A stretch of 64,000 nt of DNA from the NCBI RefSeq assembly GCF_040581415.1, contig NZ_CP114014.1:4898001-4962000 (forward strand). The letters run 5' to 3'. Numbering within the stretch: position 1 is the stretch's first letter; each line of letters opens with the position of its first letter. Below are positions 15,472 to 25,810 of this stretch, piece by piece. A program made the position numbers and the translations under genes. This DNA is from Paraconexibacter sp040581415. GTDB lineage: Bacteria; Actinomycetota; Thermoleophilia; Solirubrobacterales; Solirubrobacteraceae. The notes under the pieces were generated by a model that worked only from the letters and a program-made list of their open reading frames with translations, was not told the DNA's origin and did not search any database.

Positions 15472-18372
15472 ATGACGAGCAGCGAGGCATCTGACCGGGT
15501 CGCGTCGACCCGACCGGACCCGAATGCCGCCCGCGCCGCGATGCGCAGACCGCTCACGTCCCCGGTCCCAGGTTTCGTTGCTGCGCTCCGATCCGAGTGG
15601 GCGGCGACACGCAACCGCGCGGAGGCACAGATCGAGCTCCGAGATGGTCGTCGTGCCGGATCGCCGTCGAGCGGCCGGTACGTCTTTGCCGCGGTCACTG
15701 AACTGCGCGGCCTACGAGACGACACCGACGCGGTTCTGCTCGTCGGTCATGATGAGATCGACGCGCGCGTCATCGGATCGGATGGGCAGCAGATCCTCAT
15801 CCGTTTGGACCGTGACCTCGGCGAGCACGTGCCGAGCGCACGTCTACGGCCCGATGCCGCGTTCCTCATCGATCGACTCATCGAACGCCTCGAGCAGCTC
15901 GACGGCCGGGTGGATGAACTCGGCGACCTCGTCCTCGGGCGGATCGAACCCAGCGGATCACCGGTAGACGCGCCGTGCGGCGACCTGAACCCAGAGCAGC
16001 ACGCAGCTCTGAGTAGCGCGCTCGGCCGCGACCTTACGGTGATCTGGGGCCCGCCCGGCACGGGCAAGACCCGGACGATCGGGACGATCGCAGCGCAGGC
16101 AGCCATGGCTGGCCAGCGGGTGCTCATCGTCAGCCACACCAACATCGCAGTCGACGGCGCAGTGCTTTCGACCGTCGATGCACTCGCCGCGCAAGGTCAC
16201 CACAACGCCGTCCTACGGGTTGGGGCACCACGCGATCACCGTCTCTCGTCCCAGCCGGAACTGCTCAGCGACGTGCTCGTCGCGCGCGCCGTCGAGGGAT
16301 TCGAGAGAGAGCGGTCTGCGGCCATCGCTGACTGCGCAGAGGCCAGGGCAGCGCTCAACGATGCTCAGGCAGCTCACTCGGTGGCGTCGTGGCTCACGAG
16401 TAGCGGGCGGGCCGCTCGTGACCTGCAACGCCGTATGGACAATGAGCTCCCGTTGTACGAGCGCCGCGCCACGGAGCGCAGGGCGGCGGCTCGCACCGCT
16501 GGGCTTCAAGAACGCACGCGCCTCGAGCAGGCAGCAGAGGACGCCGAGCGCGATCACCGGCAGGCGCTGAGAGAGATCGTCGACGAGCTCAAGCAGCATC
16601 TTCACCTCCCGCGACTCCTTGGGCTGAGCACTGAAGCGGACGAGGACAGTGCTGAGGGTCTGCTCGACGAGCTCCACGTTGCCAGCGCGAACGCGAAGGC
16701 GCACCTGATCAGCAGTCCTCCCGATTCGCGTACTCGCGACAACATCGAGCGCTCGGTGCAACTCGCCGAGGAGCGCCTCCGGTCCGTCGAGCGGCGGATC
16801 CGCGAAGTCGAGGTGCGGATACTCGAGTCGAGGAAGGTCGTTGGCGCGACGCTTACGGCGGCCTACGTGCGCAAGTCGCTCCTCCTCCAGTCTTTCGACC
16901 TCGTCGTCATCGACGAAGCTTCGATTGCCAGCATCCCCGCGGTGTGGGCCGCAACAGCGCTCGCGCGCCGAGCAGTCGTGGTCGGCGACTATCACCAGCT
17001 GCCTCCGATCTGCCTCTCCGATGCTCCAATCGCTCGGAAGTGGCTCGGCCGTGACCTCTTCGACGTGGCTGGGTGGCGTGCCGCGGCCGAAGCGCGCCAG
17101 GCTCCCGAGCACTTTGTGACCCTCGTCGAACAACGACGTATGGCGCCCCGGATTCGAGCGATCCCGAACCTGCTCGCTTATCGGGGGCTCCTCAAGGATG
17201 CCCCCGGGATGGATGACGACAGTGAGTTGCACCCGTTCGCCACCGACGCGCTCCTGAAGCGTGACTCGGTCGAGCTCTGGGACGTCTCGTCGGTGCACCC
17301 GTGGGCTGCTAACCCGGCTCGTGCCTTTCGTTCGAGCCGCGCGAATCCCGTCAGTGCCGCGACGTCGCTCCTCCTCGCGACGAATGCACTGAGGCCCGAT
17401 CGTCAACCGCACGAACCGGGGTCCGGGCCACGAGTCCTGATCGTGACGCCGTACCGTGCGCAAGCCGAGTTGTTGCAGCGGCTCATAGCCGCTCAGGGGC
17501 TGACGCACGAGGTTGTCGGGGGCACGGCGCATGCGTTCCAGGGAAGCGAAGCGCCCATCGTCATCCTTGACTTGGCGATCGCACCGCCTCACCACCGCGC
17601 CGCGCTCTTCAGCAAGGACCACGCCGACGTGACCGGCCGCCTGCTGAACGTCGCCGCCAGCCGTGCTCGCCGCCGGCTCATGGTCGTAACAACACACGAC
17701 TGGAGCATGCGTCAGGCCAACACGCGATCACCGCTCAGGAAGCTCCTCGAGCATCTGGCGGCGAACACCTCGCAGCGTCGTGCGGTTGCCGCATGGACCA
17801 CGGCCGCGGCTCATGAGCAGCCCGGCTGGCTAACGACTGACCTGACTCATCTGTCCGACGCGATCGAGAGCGCGACCGATCGCATCGTCATCGCGACGCC
17901 GGCAATCTCGTCGGGCGGAACCGCGTCGATACGGGACGCGGCAGCCCGCGCCGTGGCACGCGGGGTGACGGTCCTCGTTCTGACTGCGCCCGAGCGCGAT
18001 GGGGCGAAAGTCGTACCTGCGGCTGTTCAAGACCTCCGCAGCGTCGGCGCTGTCGTGATGCGCAAGCGCGCCTTGCACGAGCACATCGTGGCCATCGACG
18101 ATCGCGAGCTGTGGCTCTCGGCCATGTCGCCGCTGGCGCGCAGTGGCCCCGGTCCCGTCGCACGGCTAACAGGACGAGCGGCTGTCGACGAGGTCGCGTC
18201 GCTGCTTTGCTTGGACGACCTCGTCCGTGACCTCGATGCGAACGGTGCCCGCTGCCGAACGTGCGGCACCGAGCGCGAGCTGGCCGAAGGCGACCACAAG
18301 ATGAATGGACGCTACTGGCGATGCCCGACGTGCGCACCCGAGCAGCGTGCTCGCCATCGGAGGGCACCGTGA
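15472..18372 (+). CDS. SF1 (Upf1/AAA_11-12-like) helicase fused to a PLD-like domain and zinc ribbon
   Basis: A 966-residue protein. The helicase core spans about residues 160-760: Walker A WGPPGTGKTRTIG near 193-200, VVIDEASIASIP near 478 as Walker B, VVGDYHQLPPICLSD, AHAFQGSEAPIVIL and NVAASRARRRLMVV. A long helical, charged insertion sits between Walker A and B. Residues about 790-900 resemble a phospholipase D domain (RIVIATPAISSGGTASIRDA), but the expected H-x-K motif is degenerate (LHEHIVAIDDRELWLSA). The C-terminus is a zinc ribbon (CRTCGTERE ... YWRCPTCAPEQ). Helicase/PLD fusions are common in defence islands. The start codon is ATG at 15472. Confidence 0.85.
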   Translation: MTSSEASDRVASTRPDPNAARAAMRRPLTSPVPGFVAALRSEWAATRNRAEAQIELRDGRRAGSPSSGRYVFAAVTELRGLRDDTDAVLLVGHDEIDARVIGSDGQQILIRLDRDLGEHVPSARLRPDAAFLIDRLIERLEQLDGRVDELGDLVLGRIEPSGSPVDAPCGDLNPEQHAALSSALGRDLTVIWGPPGTGKTRTIGTIAAQAAMAGQRVLIVSHTNIAVDGAVLSTVDALAAQGHHNAVLRVGAPRDHRLSSQPELLSDVLVARAVEGFERERSAAIADCAEARAALNDAQAAHSVASWLTSSGRAARDLQRRMDNELPLYERRATERRAAARTAGLQERTRLEQAAEDAERDHRQALREIVDELKQHLHLPRLLGLSTEADEDSAEGLLDELHVASANAKAHLISSPPDSRTRDNIERSVQLAEERLRSVERRIREVEVRILESRKVVGATLTAAYVRKSLLLQSFDLVVIDEASIASIPAVWAATALARRAVVVGDYHQLPPICLSDAPIARKWLGRDLFDVAGWRAAAEARQAPEHFVTLVEQRRMAPRIRAIPNLLAYRGLLKDAPGMDDDSELHPFATDALLKRDSVELWDVSSVHPWAANPARAFRSSRANPVSAATSLLLATNALRPDRQPHEPGSGPRVLIVTPYRAQAELLQRLIAAQGLTHEVVGGTAHAFQGSEAPIVILDLAIAPPHHRAALFSKDHADVTGRLLNVAASRARRRLMVVTTHDWSMRQANTRSPLRKLLEHLAANTSQRRAVAAWTTAAAHEQPGWLTTDLTHLSDAIESATDRIVIATPAISSGGTASIRDAAARAVARGVTVLVLTAPERDGAKVVPAAVQDLRSVGAVVMRKRALHEHIVAIDDRELWLSAMSPLARSGPGPVARLTGRAAVDEVASLLCLDDLVRDLDANGARCRTCGTERELAEGDHKMNGRYWRCPTCAPEQRARHRRAP

Positions 18373-18442
18373 CGTTCCGAGACACCGTCCCGCATCTCCT
18401 CGCTAGGGATGCTCAACTTGCCCCGTGCGGGTCAGTCACCTG

Positions 18443-19183
18443 ATGGCCCGGCCGAAGCGGCAGGTTCAGTTCTGGCGGAGCGCCGCCCGTCAGCCACCCG
18501 CCTTTCAGGCGGTGCAAATGCCCTGGACGGGTACCGTCATCGCGCAGTGGCCCCCTGACCAGCGCAGACGGTTTCTGGTCGCGTTTCGTCGCTACGTCCG
18601 GGAAGTCCCCTCACCTACCGAGGCAGAACGCGTCGCGTTTGTGGCGCAATGGGTCGCCGACAGTAGGCGTCGAGGCACACGTCTGCAGATGCCGTCTCAG
18701 CATGAACTCAGCTCTTTCATCGCGAGATCGTCGACCAGCAGCAAGACGGCTTCACCAGCTCGGGCATCAGCACCGATACGCAAACTGACCGCTCAAGAGA
18801 AGGCTGACGCGATCCATCGTGCCCGCTACCCCGATAGCCCGACTCGTGGCATCGCGGAGCCCAGTCCGGTGGTGGAAACGACCTCTAGCCCGCTGGCACT
18901 CCGCGACCTATCTGTCGACGACGTCGCCGTGACCGCACGCTGGCACGGTCGCGATGTCGTCGTCGAGTACTGCGGCCCGGCCGGACTCTCAGCGGTGTAC
19001 TTCGAGCTGCAGCCAGCGGCGAGGCATCGCCGGTGTCCGCGCAAGCGCGCTGCGGGGTCCCAGGGCGGTCACGTCTTCAAGAAGGCTGATCCAGGGGCCA
19101 CATGCGTCGTGCTCACGCTCGTTAGCAAGGGCTTCGCTGGATCGTTCGAGATTCCGGTGCTGGGCGCAGCACCGGAAGGATGA
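18443..19183 (+). CDS. Hypothetical protein, 246 aa
   Basis: The ATG at 18443 is preferred over an in-frame GTG at 18425. The basic N-terminus (MARPKRQVQFWRSAARQPP) is followed by a helical segment (QRRRFLVAFRRYVREVPS), a Ser/Thr/Ala-rich linker around residues 95-120, and a C-terminal beta-rich part (DVAVTARWHGRDVVVEYCGP; SKGFAGSFEIPVLG). No family is recognised. It lies 70 bases after the helicase/PLD gene in the same direction and 127 bases before the AddB-like gene. Confidence 0.55.
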   Translation: MARPKRQVQFWRSAARQPPAFQAVQMPWTGTVIAQWPPDQRRRFLVAFRRYVREVPSPTEAERVAFVAQWVADSRRRGTRLQMPSQHELSSFIARSSTSSKTASPARASAPIRKLTAQEKADAIHRARYPDSPTRGIAEPSPVVETTSSPLALRDLSVDDVAVTARWHGRDVVVEYCGPAGLSAVYFELQPAARHRRCPRKRAAGSQGGHVFKKADPGATCVVLTLVSKGFAGSFEIPVLGAAPEG

Positions 19184-19310
19184 CCGCGAGGCGCGTCCGC
19201 CTGACGGCCCCCTGGCGAGGAGACCGCCCGGACCGGCTGTCAGACACCGCCTGATGGCATCGACTACTCACGCGTATCGCACCCGCCCGGTACGGTCGCG
19301 CTTTCCCCAC

Positions 19311-22300
19311 ATGCCCACCCCCACGACCATCACCGCCCACCCCGCCGCGCTCGAGGTCGCCCTGGCCGACGCGATAAAGGCCGCCAAACGTGATGACCCC
19401 CTCGCCCCGGTCACCGTGCTCGTCGGAAGCACGTTGCTGCGGCCGTACCTCCAACGCCGGCTCGCGACGCTCCTCGGCGGGCACGCCAACGTCGCCTTCG
19501 TCACCGCCGGTGAGCTCGCGCTGAAGCTCGGGGAGCCTGCGCTCATCGCCGCCGGCCGCACCCCGATGCCGCCGCTGGCCGCCCGCATCCTCGCGGGCGA
19601 GGTCGCGCGGGACACCACCGGCTACTTCGCCCCCGTTGCCCACACCACGGGCTTCACGAGCGCGCTGCATCGACTGATCCGGGAGCTCACCCAGGCCGGG
19701 ATCTCCGGCGGCGCGTTCGCCACCGTCGCACCGAACCTGCCCGGGACAACCGCGAAGCATCAGTCACTGGCCGAACTTGTCATGGCCTACGAGAGCAAGC
19801 GGGAAGGCTGGTACGGCGTCGACGATTGCCTCCTCGCGGCCGATCCAAAGCAGCTCGACGTACGGCTGCTCGTGCTCCACGGCGTCTGGGACCTCACCGG
19901 CGGCATGCAACGCGCGCTCGCCGTGATCGCCGAGACGACGCCCACGCTGGTCCTGTTGCCGACCGCGGCCTCCGATGCCGCGGCAACCGGCCTGACGAAC
20001 ATTCGCGGATGGTGCGAGTCCATCGGGGCGCAGCCGGCAGCCGCCCCGACCGACGACAAGCCCACGTCGGCTCTGCGCCACGTCCAAGACACGCTATTCG
20101 TCACTCCGCTGGACCCGACTCCCCCCGACCCAGATGGCACCGTCCGCATCGTGTCGGCGCCCGACCCCACCCGCGAGGTCCGGGCCGCCGCCCGCGCCTG
20201 CCTGGAGTGGGCCGCCGCCGGCATCCCGTTCCACCGCATGGCGATCGCCTCGCGGCACGCCGACACCTACCGGCCGCTCGTGGACGCGATCTTTCGCGAG
20301 GCCGGCATCCCCGCCTACCTGCACGAGGGCACGCCGCTCGGTGAGCTGCCACTCGGTCGCCGGGTCCTCGCCATCCTCGACCTGCTCGAGACCGACGTCG
20401 AGCGGCGCGCGATCATCGACGTCCTCAGCGACGCGGACCTCCCGAAAGAGACCCGCGAGCGCTACCCCGGCTACAGCGCTACCCGCTGGGACACGATCTC
20501 CCGCGCGGCCGGCATCGTCGGCGGCCGACCGCAGTGGCGAGAGCGCCTTGCACAGCAGGCCCATGACGCCCAGGTCCGCGCCGACGAGGACACGGAGGGG
20601 CGCAAGCCCTGGCTGAAGGACGACGTGGAGCGCATCCAATCGCTCGCCCGTTTCGTCGAGGACTTCGCGACCGCGTCCGACGAGCTCCCGAAGCAAGCGT
20701 CGTTCGCGGAGCACCTTGACGCGACGGAGGCGCTGCTCACCACCTACGTCGCGCGCGTCGAGCCGGTCATCACGGCGCTGCGCAGCCTCGCCCGTCTCGA
20801 CGGCATCACTCCGACCCTGTCGTTCGAGCGCTTCCGCGACATCGTCCGCTCCGCGATCGAGGGCATGCGCAGCGACGACGTCCTCGACCGGCGCGTCGGC
20901 GCCTTCGGCCGCCGCGGCGTCAACGTCCTGGACGTCAACTCCCTCCGTCACCTGCAGTTCGACGGCGTCGTGCTGCTCGGGCTCGTCGAGCGCTCCTGGC
21001 CGTCACCGGTCCGGCAGGACCCGCTGCTGCTCGATCGCGAACGGGCTGCCCTCTCGGACCCTCTCGGCTTGCCGCTCCCACTGCGCACGCTGGGCGGCGA
21101 CCCAGAGGCGCTGCAGTTCGTTCTCGCCGTGCAATCGGCGACGACCCACCTCCAGGTCAGCTATCCGCGCGCCGATCGGGCCGGCGGCCGCTCGCAGCTT
21201 CCGTCGAGCTTCCTTCGCGCGGTCGCCAGCGCCGCGACCGGTGCGCAGGTCTCAGCGGAAGGCCTCGATCATCTCGGCGCGCCGCTCGTCCGCCGTGAGC
21301 GCGCCGCGCAGGCCGGCGCCCCGGACGGCCAGCAGCCGATGTCCAGCGCCGAGCGCCGCCGGACCCTGCTCGAGAATCCCGACACCGCAGACGTCGGTCG
21401 CGCGCTCCTTCAGCAGGACGCGCGCTTCACCCGCGCCGCCGAGCTCGACCGCGCCCGCGCCTCCCGCGAGCTCACGACCTTCGACGGGTGCCTCGGCGAG
21501 GAGGGCGTCGCCGCCCTCGCGGAGCACTGGTCGCTGACCCGACCGATGCCGCCCACCGCGCTCGAGAAGTACGCCGGCTGCGGCATGCAGTTCTTCCTCA
21601 GCCGCGTGCTCGGCGTCCGCACCGACGACGAGCCTGAGGCCCTGCTGACCGTCGACGCGCTCACCAAGGGTTCGCTCGTGCACACCACGCTCGAGCGCTT
21701 CCTCGTCGAGCTCGGCGACCACGACTACCCTCGGACCGCCAAGCGCGCCGAGCACCTGCAGCGGCTGCTCGCCATCTGCACCGAGGAGTGCGACGCGATC
21801 GAAGGTCGCGGCCTGACCGGCTACCCGATGCTCTGGGAGCAGGAGCGCCGCCGCATCGCCGAGGACGTCGAGCGCTGGTACGACGCCGAAGTCCAGCGGG
21901 GTCGCGACCTCCCCCGCCGGTCCTACGAGCTCCGCGTCGGCCCGAAGCGTCGCGACGAGGACGACAAGAACCCGGCTTCTACCGATGAGCCGCTGACCAT
22001 CGCAGTCGATGGCCACGAGCTCCGCTTTCAGGGCCGCATCGACCGCGTCGAGTGGGACCCGACCAGCGGCCGCTTTCGCGTCATCGACTACAAGACCGGC
22101 CGCGTCTGGAAGCGCAACGGCGATATCGAAGGCGGCGAGGCGCTGCAGCTCCCGCTTTACGTCCGGGCGGCCGCGCATGCGCTCGACCTCGACCCAGCCG
22201 ACGGTGACGGCGAGTACTTCTACGTCACGCGCGACGGGGGCTTCGTCCGCATCACGTTCACCCAGGACGACCTCGCCGAGCAGCAGGAGTGGGTCGACGA

Positions 22301-22487
22301 CGTCCTCGGCACGCTGATCGGCTCCGTCAGCGCCGGCGTCTTCCCCGCGCGACCGAGGGAACTACGTAACTGCGACCGCTGCACGTTCGACTCGCTGTGC
22401 GACGCCGGCCGCATGCACCAGAAGAAGCGCAAAGCCGATGACCCGCGCGCCGTCGCCCTCGACCGCCTCCGCGAGAAACGCTCGTGA
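19311..22487 (+). CDS. AddB-like PD-(D/E)XK nuclease (inactive-helicase subunit)
   Basis: The start is the ATG at 19311 (MPTPTTITAHPAALEVALAD); the frame upstream is arginine/serine-rich noise. The 1058-residue protein has a UvrD-like body with no Walker A lysine where one would be expected (TVLVGSTLLRPYLQRRL), like the inactivated-helicase subunit of AddAB/RecBC machines. The C-terminal nuclease has RIDRVEWDPTSGRFRVIDYK near 915-930, and cysteines near 754 and 1020 (CDRCTFDSLC) placed to bind a 4Fe-4S cluster as in AddB. It overlaps the next gene by four bases and would form a heterodimer with its product. Confidence 0.85.
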   Translation: MPTPTTITAHPAALEVALADAIKAAKRDDPLAPVTVLVGSTLLRPYLQRRLATLLGGHANVAFVTAGELALKLGEPALIAAGRTPMPPLAARILAGEVARDTTGYFAPVAHTTGFTSALHRLIRELTQAGISGGAFATVAPNLPGTTAKHQSLAELVMAYESKREGWYGVDDCLLAADPKQLDVRLLVLHGVWDLTGGMQRALAVIAETTPTLVLLPTAASDAAATGLTNIRGWCESIGAQPAAAPTDDKPTSALRHVQDTLFVTPLDPTPPDPDGTVRIVSAPDPTREVRAAARACLEWAAAGIPFHRMAIASRHADTYRPLVDAIFREAGIPAYLHEGTPLGELPLGRRVLAILDLLETDVERRAIIDVLSDADLPKETRERYPGYSATRWDTISRAAGIVGGRPQWRERLAQQAHDAQVRADEDTEGRKPWLKDDVERIQSLARFVEDFATASDELPKQASFAEHLDATEALLTTYVARVEPVITALRSLARLDGITPTLSFERFRDIVRSAIEGMRSDDVLDRRVGAFGRRGVNVLDVNSLRHLQFDGVVLLGLVERSWPSPVRQDPLLLDRERAALSDPLGLPLPLRTLGGDPEALQFVLAVQSATTHLQVSYPRADRAGGRSQLPSSFLRAVASAATGAQVSAEGLDHLGAPLVRRERAAQAGAPDGQQPMSSAERRRTLLENPDTADVGRALLQQDARFTRAAELDRARASRELTTFDGCLGEEGVAALAEHWSLTRPMPPTALEKYAGCGMQFFLSRVLGVRTDDEPEALLTVDALTKGSLVHTTLERFLVELGDHDYPRTAKRAEHLQRLLAICTEECDAIEGRGLTGYPMLWEQERRRIAEDVERWYDAEVQRGRDLPRRSYELRVGPKRRDEDDKNPASTDEPLTIAVDGHELRFQGRIDRVEWDPTSGRFRVIDYKTGRVWKRNGDIEGGEALQLPLYVRAAAHALDLDPADGDGEYFYVTRDGGFVRITFTQDDLAEQQEWVDDVLGTLIGSVSAGVFPARPRELRNCDRCTFDSLCDAGRMHQKKRKADDPRAVALDRLREKRS

Positions 22488-25400
22488 GCGCGCACATCGT
22501 TCCCGTCGACCAGGCGGCCCGCGATCAGATCGTCACACGCCTCGATCGCAACGCATGCGTCGAGGCCGGCGCCGGTACCGGCAAGACGACCGTCCTCGTC
22601 GACCGCATTGTCGAGTTGCTGCGCACCGGCACCGCCGGCATCGACGAGATCGCGGTCATCACCTTCACCGAGAAGGCCGCCGCGGAGCTCAGCGTCCGCG
22701 TCCGGCAGCGACTAGAAAAGGCACTCCTCGACGCCGCTCCCGGGTCGAGCGACGAGGCCGTCCTGCGCGCAGCCCTCGGTGGCCTGCATCGCGCCCGCAT
22801 CGAGACGATTCACGCCTTCTGCGGTGGCCTCCTCCGCGAGCGGCCTGTCGAGGCCGGCCTTGACCCGCAGTTCGAGGTCGTTGATCAGCTCGGCAGTCAG
22901 CTCGACTTCGACGTTGCCTATGACCGCTGGTTCACCGAGCTGCTCGACGGGGACGATCGGCGGGTCGCGCAGGCGCTGAATAGAACGATGTGGCCCGAGC
23001 ACCTCCGCGAGCTCGCCGAGATCCTGACCGAGCACCGTGCGGTCCTGCCGCTCGCACCGGTCAGGGTGGATGATGCGGACCTCGCCGGTTACCTGTCGGT
23101 CATCGACGGTGTGGTCGACGACATCGCCCGACTGCACGAGGAGTTCGATCTTCCCGAAGCAGACGCTGGGATCCAGCAGCTGCCGGAGATCGAGCGGTGG
23201 CTTGACCGGGTCGCGGAGGCGCGCGGGGCGACTGCGGACCTCGAGCGTCTCCTCGCGCGTGCGCCGTCGTACACCGCCAGGGGCGCGCAGAAGCACTGGG
23301 ACGACGCCGAAGGCTGCAAGATCCTGAAGGCGGCCGTCAATCGCCTGACGACCGCGAACGTCGAGGCATGCGCCGCGCTGCGCACCCGCGCCATCGCGGA
23401 CGTCCTCCCGCTCGTCAGCAGCTTCGTCATGGATTTCGCGGAGGAGCGCCGCCGGACCGCACGGCTCTCCTTCGACGACCTGCTGCTGTGGTCGCGGGAC
23501 CTCGTCGCTCAGCACCCGGACGTCCGCGAGGACTTCCGCCGCCAGTTCAAAGCGATCCTCGTCGACGAGTTCCAGGACACCGATCCCGTCCAGGCCGAGC
23601 TCGTCCTGCATCTCACGAGCGACGGGCCGGAGACCGACCCCCAGAAGCTCGTGCCCGCTCCCGGCCGGCTCGTCGTCGTTGGCGATCCAAAGCAGTCGAT
23701 CTACCGCTTCCGCCGGGCCGACATCGCGATCTACGACGCGATCAAGCGCGGGCCGCTCGCCGACGACCTGCTGCAGATCAGCCAGAACTTCCGCTCGGCT
23801 GACGGCATTCTCGCGTGGGCCAACGATGTCTTCGACCGGGCGTTCAAGGAGGAGGCCGGGAAGCAGCCGGGGAACGTCCCTCTGCAGCCGTCGGGCCTCG
23901 GCGTGACGTCCGACCGGTCGCCCGTGGTCGTGATCCACGGCGCGACCGAGATGCAGGACGTCGGCGAGACGAAGCTCGCGCGACGCACGCAGGAGGCACG
24001 GCTGCTCGCGGCGACGTTCACGCGCGCCCGCGAGGAGGGCTGGCTGATCCGCGACCCGGACACCGGCGAGGAGCGGCCAGCGAAGTGGCGCGACATGGCC
24101 GTTCTCGTCCCCGCCCGGACCGAAGTCAACCTCTACGAAGAGGCGTTCGCCGCCGCCGGCGTGCCGCTGCGGCACGAAGGCGGCAAGACGTTCTTCCGTC
24201 GGCAGGAGGTTCGCGAGCTCGTGAGCATCCTGCACGCGATCGACGACCCCACCGACCGCGTGGCGCTCATCGCGTCCCTCCGGTCCCCGACGTTCGGGTG
24301 CTCCGACGAGGAGCTCTTCCTGTGGACCGCCGCGGGCGGGAAGTGGAGCTACTTCTCGAGACTCGACAGCGACGATCAACAAGGCCCCATGCGCGTGCGG
24401 GAAGGCCTGCTCCTGCTGCGCGAGCTACACCGAGCCCGCTCCGGTCTGTCCCTGCCCGAGCTCGTGCGCCGCGCACTGGACGACACCGGCGCGATCGAGC
24501 ACGCCCTGACCCGGCCCGACGGCCGCGAGACGGCCGCGAATCTGCTCAAGCTCGTCGACCAGGCGCGTGACTTCAGCGCCTCCGGTGGCGGCGGCCTCCG
24601 GGCGTTCACCCGCTGGCTCGCGCGCAACCGCGACGAAGACAGCGAGGAGACCGACGCCGGCATCTCCGAGGACACGGACGACGTCGTCCGCCTCATCACG
24701 ATCCACGCGGCGAAGGGCCTCGAGTTCCCGATCGTCGCGCTGGCGAACCTGTTCACCAGGGGCAGCTCGGCGCTGCGCCCGATCCCGGACGCGGCGAACC
24801 ACCGCATCCACCTTCGCCTGGGGACGCAGAAGAAGTCCGGCTGGTTCACGACGCCGGACCTCGACGCCGCGCACGAGGCGGAGAAGTCGTTCATCGCGGC
24901 CGAGCGGCTGCGGCTGCTCTACGTCGCGGTCACGCGTGCGCGCGACGTACTGGTCGTGCCGTGGGTCGGCGAGAAGGCCGAGGGCATGCTGGAGACGCTG
25001 TCGCATTCGCTGCCCTCGTCGGCTGAGGACGCCGCCGGGGCAGAAGCACTCGGTGTTTCCATCCTGCATTGGACGTCGCTGTCGCTGCCGCCGGCAGACG
25101 CGGGCAGCGACAGCGGCGCTATCCCTGACACCCTCCCGGAATCCGAGGTGCAGGACGCGGCAACCGCGGCCGCACGCTGGGAGTCCGAGCACATCGACGG
25201 CATCGCCCGCGCGAGCGTCGAGCTGCCCGTCACGACCGCGACCGGGATGACCAAACCCTGGCGCCCCGTCGTGGCGAGCGCCGAGTCCGTGGACGCCTCC
25301 CTCATCCTTGGCGAGGGCCCGCCGCTTGCACTCGGTGACGCGCTTCACCTCGTGATGGAGCGCGTCGACTTCCCGGACGCCTCGAACCTCGAGTCCGTCT

Positions 25401-25810
25401 CCCACGCGATCTGCGTGGAGGCCGAGATCCCCGACCACGTGGACGAGGTCATCAAGCTCGCACGCCGGTGCCTCGCGAGCCCGGGCGTCATTGCCGCGTC
25501 GACGGCTGACCAGGTCGTGCGTGAGCTCCCGTTCACGGTCCCAGGCCCTGGCGGCGCCGGCTTCGTAACCGGCCGTGCCGACCTCGTCTACCGCGTTGGT
25601 GACGAGTGGACCGTCGTCGACTACAAGACAGACGGTGTCCCAGACCGAGACCTCGCGGCAGCAGCGGCCCATCACGAGGCCCAGGCGAGCGCGTACATGG
25701 AGGCGGTGCGGTCGGTTGTAGGTGTCGTGCCTAGGATCGTCCTGGTCTTCGCACGGGCGGGCGCCGAGGCAAGTTTCGAACCGACATCGGAGACAAGCCC
25801 GTGCGCGTGA
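22484..25810 (+). CDS. AddA-like UvrD helicase-nuclease
   Basis: A 1108-residue SF1A helicase with a C-terminal PD-(D/E)XK nuclease. Walker A EAGAGTGKTTVLVDRI lies near residues 26-41, ILVDEFQDTDPVQ near 357-369, VVGDPKQSIYRFRRADI near 398, and TIHAAKGLEFPIVALAN and YVAVTRARDVLVVPW follow. The nuclease motifs are TGRADLVYR near 1030 and TVVDYKTDG near 1044. The size and order match AddA, the motor and one nuclease of a dsDNA end-resection complex. It may be the cell's own recombination enzyme or a defence version; the neighbourhood alone cannot decide. The start overlaps the addB-like stop as GTGA. Confidence 0.88.
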   Translation: MSAHIVPVDQAARDQIVTRLDRNACVEAGAGTGKTTVLVDRIVELLRTGTAGIDEIAVITFTEKAAAELSVRVRQRLEKALLDAAPGSSDEAVLRAALGGLHRARIETIHAFCGGLLRERPVEAGLDPQFEVVDQLGSQLDFDVAYDRWFTELLDGDDRRVAQALNRTMWPEHLRELAEILTEHRAVLPLAPVRVDDADLAGYLSVIDGVVDDIARLHEEFDLPEADAGIQQLPEIERWLDRVAEARGATADLERLLARAPSYTARGAQKHWDDAEGCKILKAAVNRLTTANVEACAALRTRAIADVLPLVSSFVMDFAEERRRTARLSFDDLLLWSRDLVAQHPDVREDFRRQFKAILVDEFQDTDPVQAELVLHLTSDGPETDPQKLVPAPGRLVVVGDPKQSIYRFRRADIAIYDAIKRGPLADDLLQISQNFRSADGILAWANDVFDRAFKEEAGKQPGNVPLQPSGLGVTSDRSPVVVIHGATEMQDVGETKLARRTQEARLLAATFTRAREEGWLIRDPDTGEERPAKWRDMAVLVPARTEVNLYEEAFAAAGVPLRHEGGKTFFRRQEVRELVSILHAIDDPTDRVALIASLRSPTFGCSDEELFLWTAAGGKWSYFSRLDSDDQQGPMRVREGLLLLRELHRARSGLSLPELVRRALDDTGAIEHALTRPDGRETAANLLKLVDQARDFSASGGGGLRAFTRWLARNRDEDSEETDAGISEDTDDVVRLITIHAAKGLEFPIVALANLFTRGSSALRPIPDAANHRIHLRLGTQKKSGWFTTPDLDAAHEAEKSFIAAERLRLLYVAVTRARDVLVVPWVGEKAEGMLETLSHSLPSSAEDAAGAEALGVSILHWTSLSLPPADAGSDSGAIPDTLPESEVQDAATAAARWESEHIDGIARASVELPVTTATGMTKPWRPVVASAESVDASLILGEGPPLALGDALHLVMERVDFPDASNLESVSHAICVEAEIPDHVDEVIKLARRCLASPGVIAASTADQVVRELPFTVPGPGGAGFVTGRADLVYRVGDEWTVVDYKTDGVPDRDLAAAAAHHEAQASAYMEAVRSVVGVVPRIVLVFARAGAEASFEPTSETSPCA

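Noticed and set aside
16213..17697. 494-codon minus-strand frame
   Set aside because: Antisense to the SF1 helicase core, whose motifs are unmistakable in the plus frame.
22712..24382. 556-codon minus-strand frame
   Set aside because: Antisense to the AddA-like gene, with shadow-type composition.
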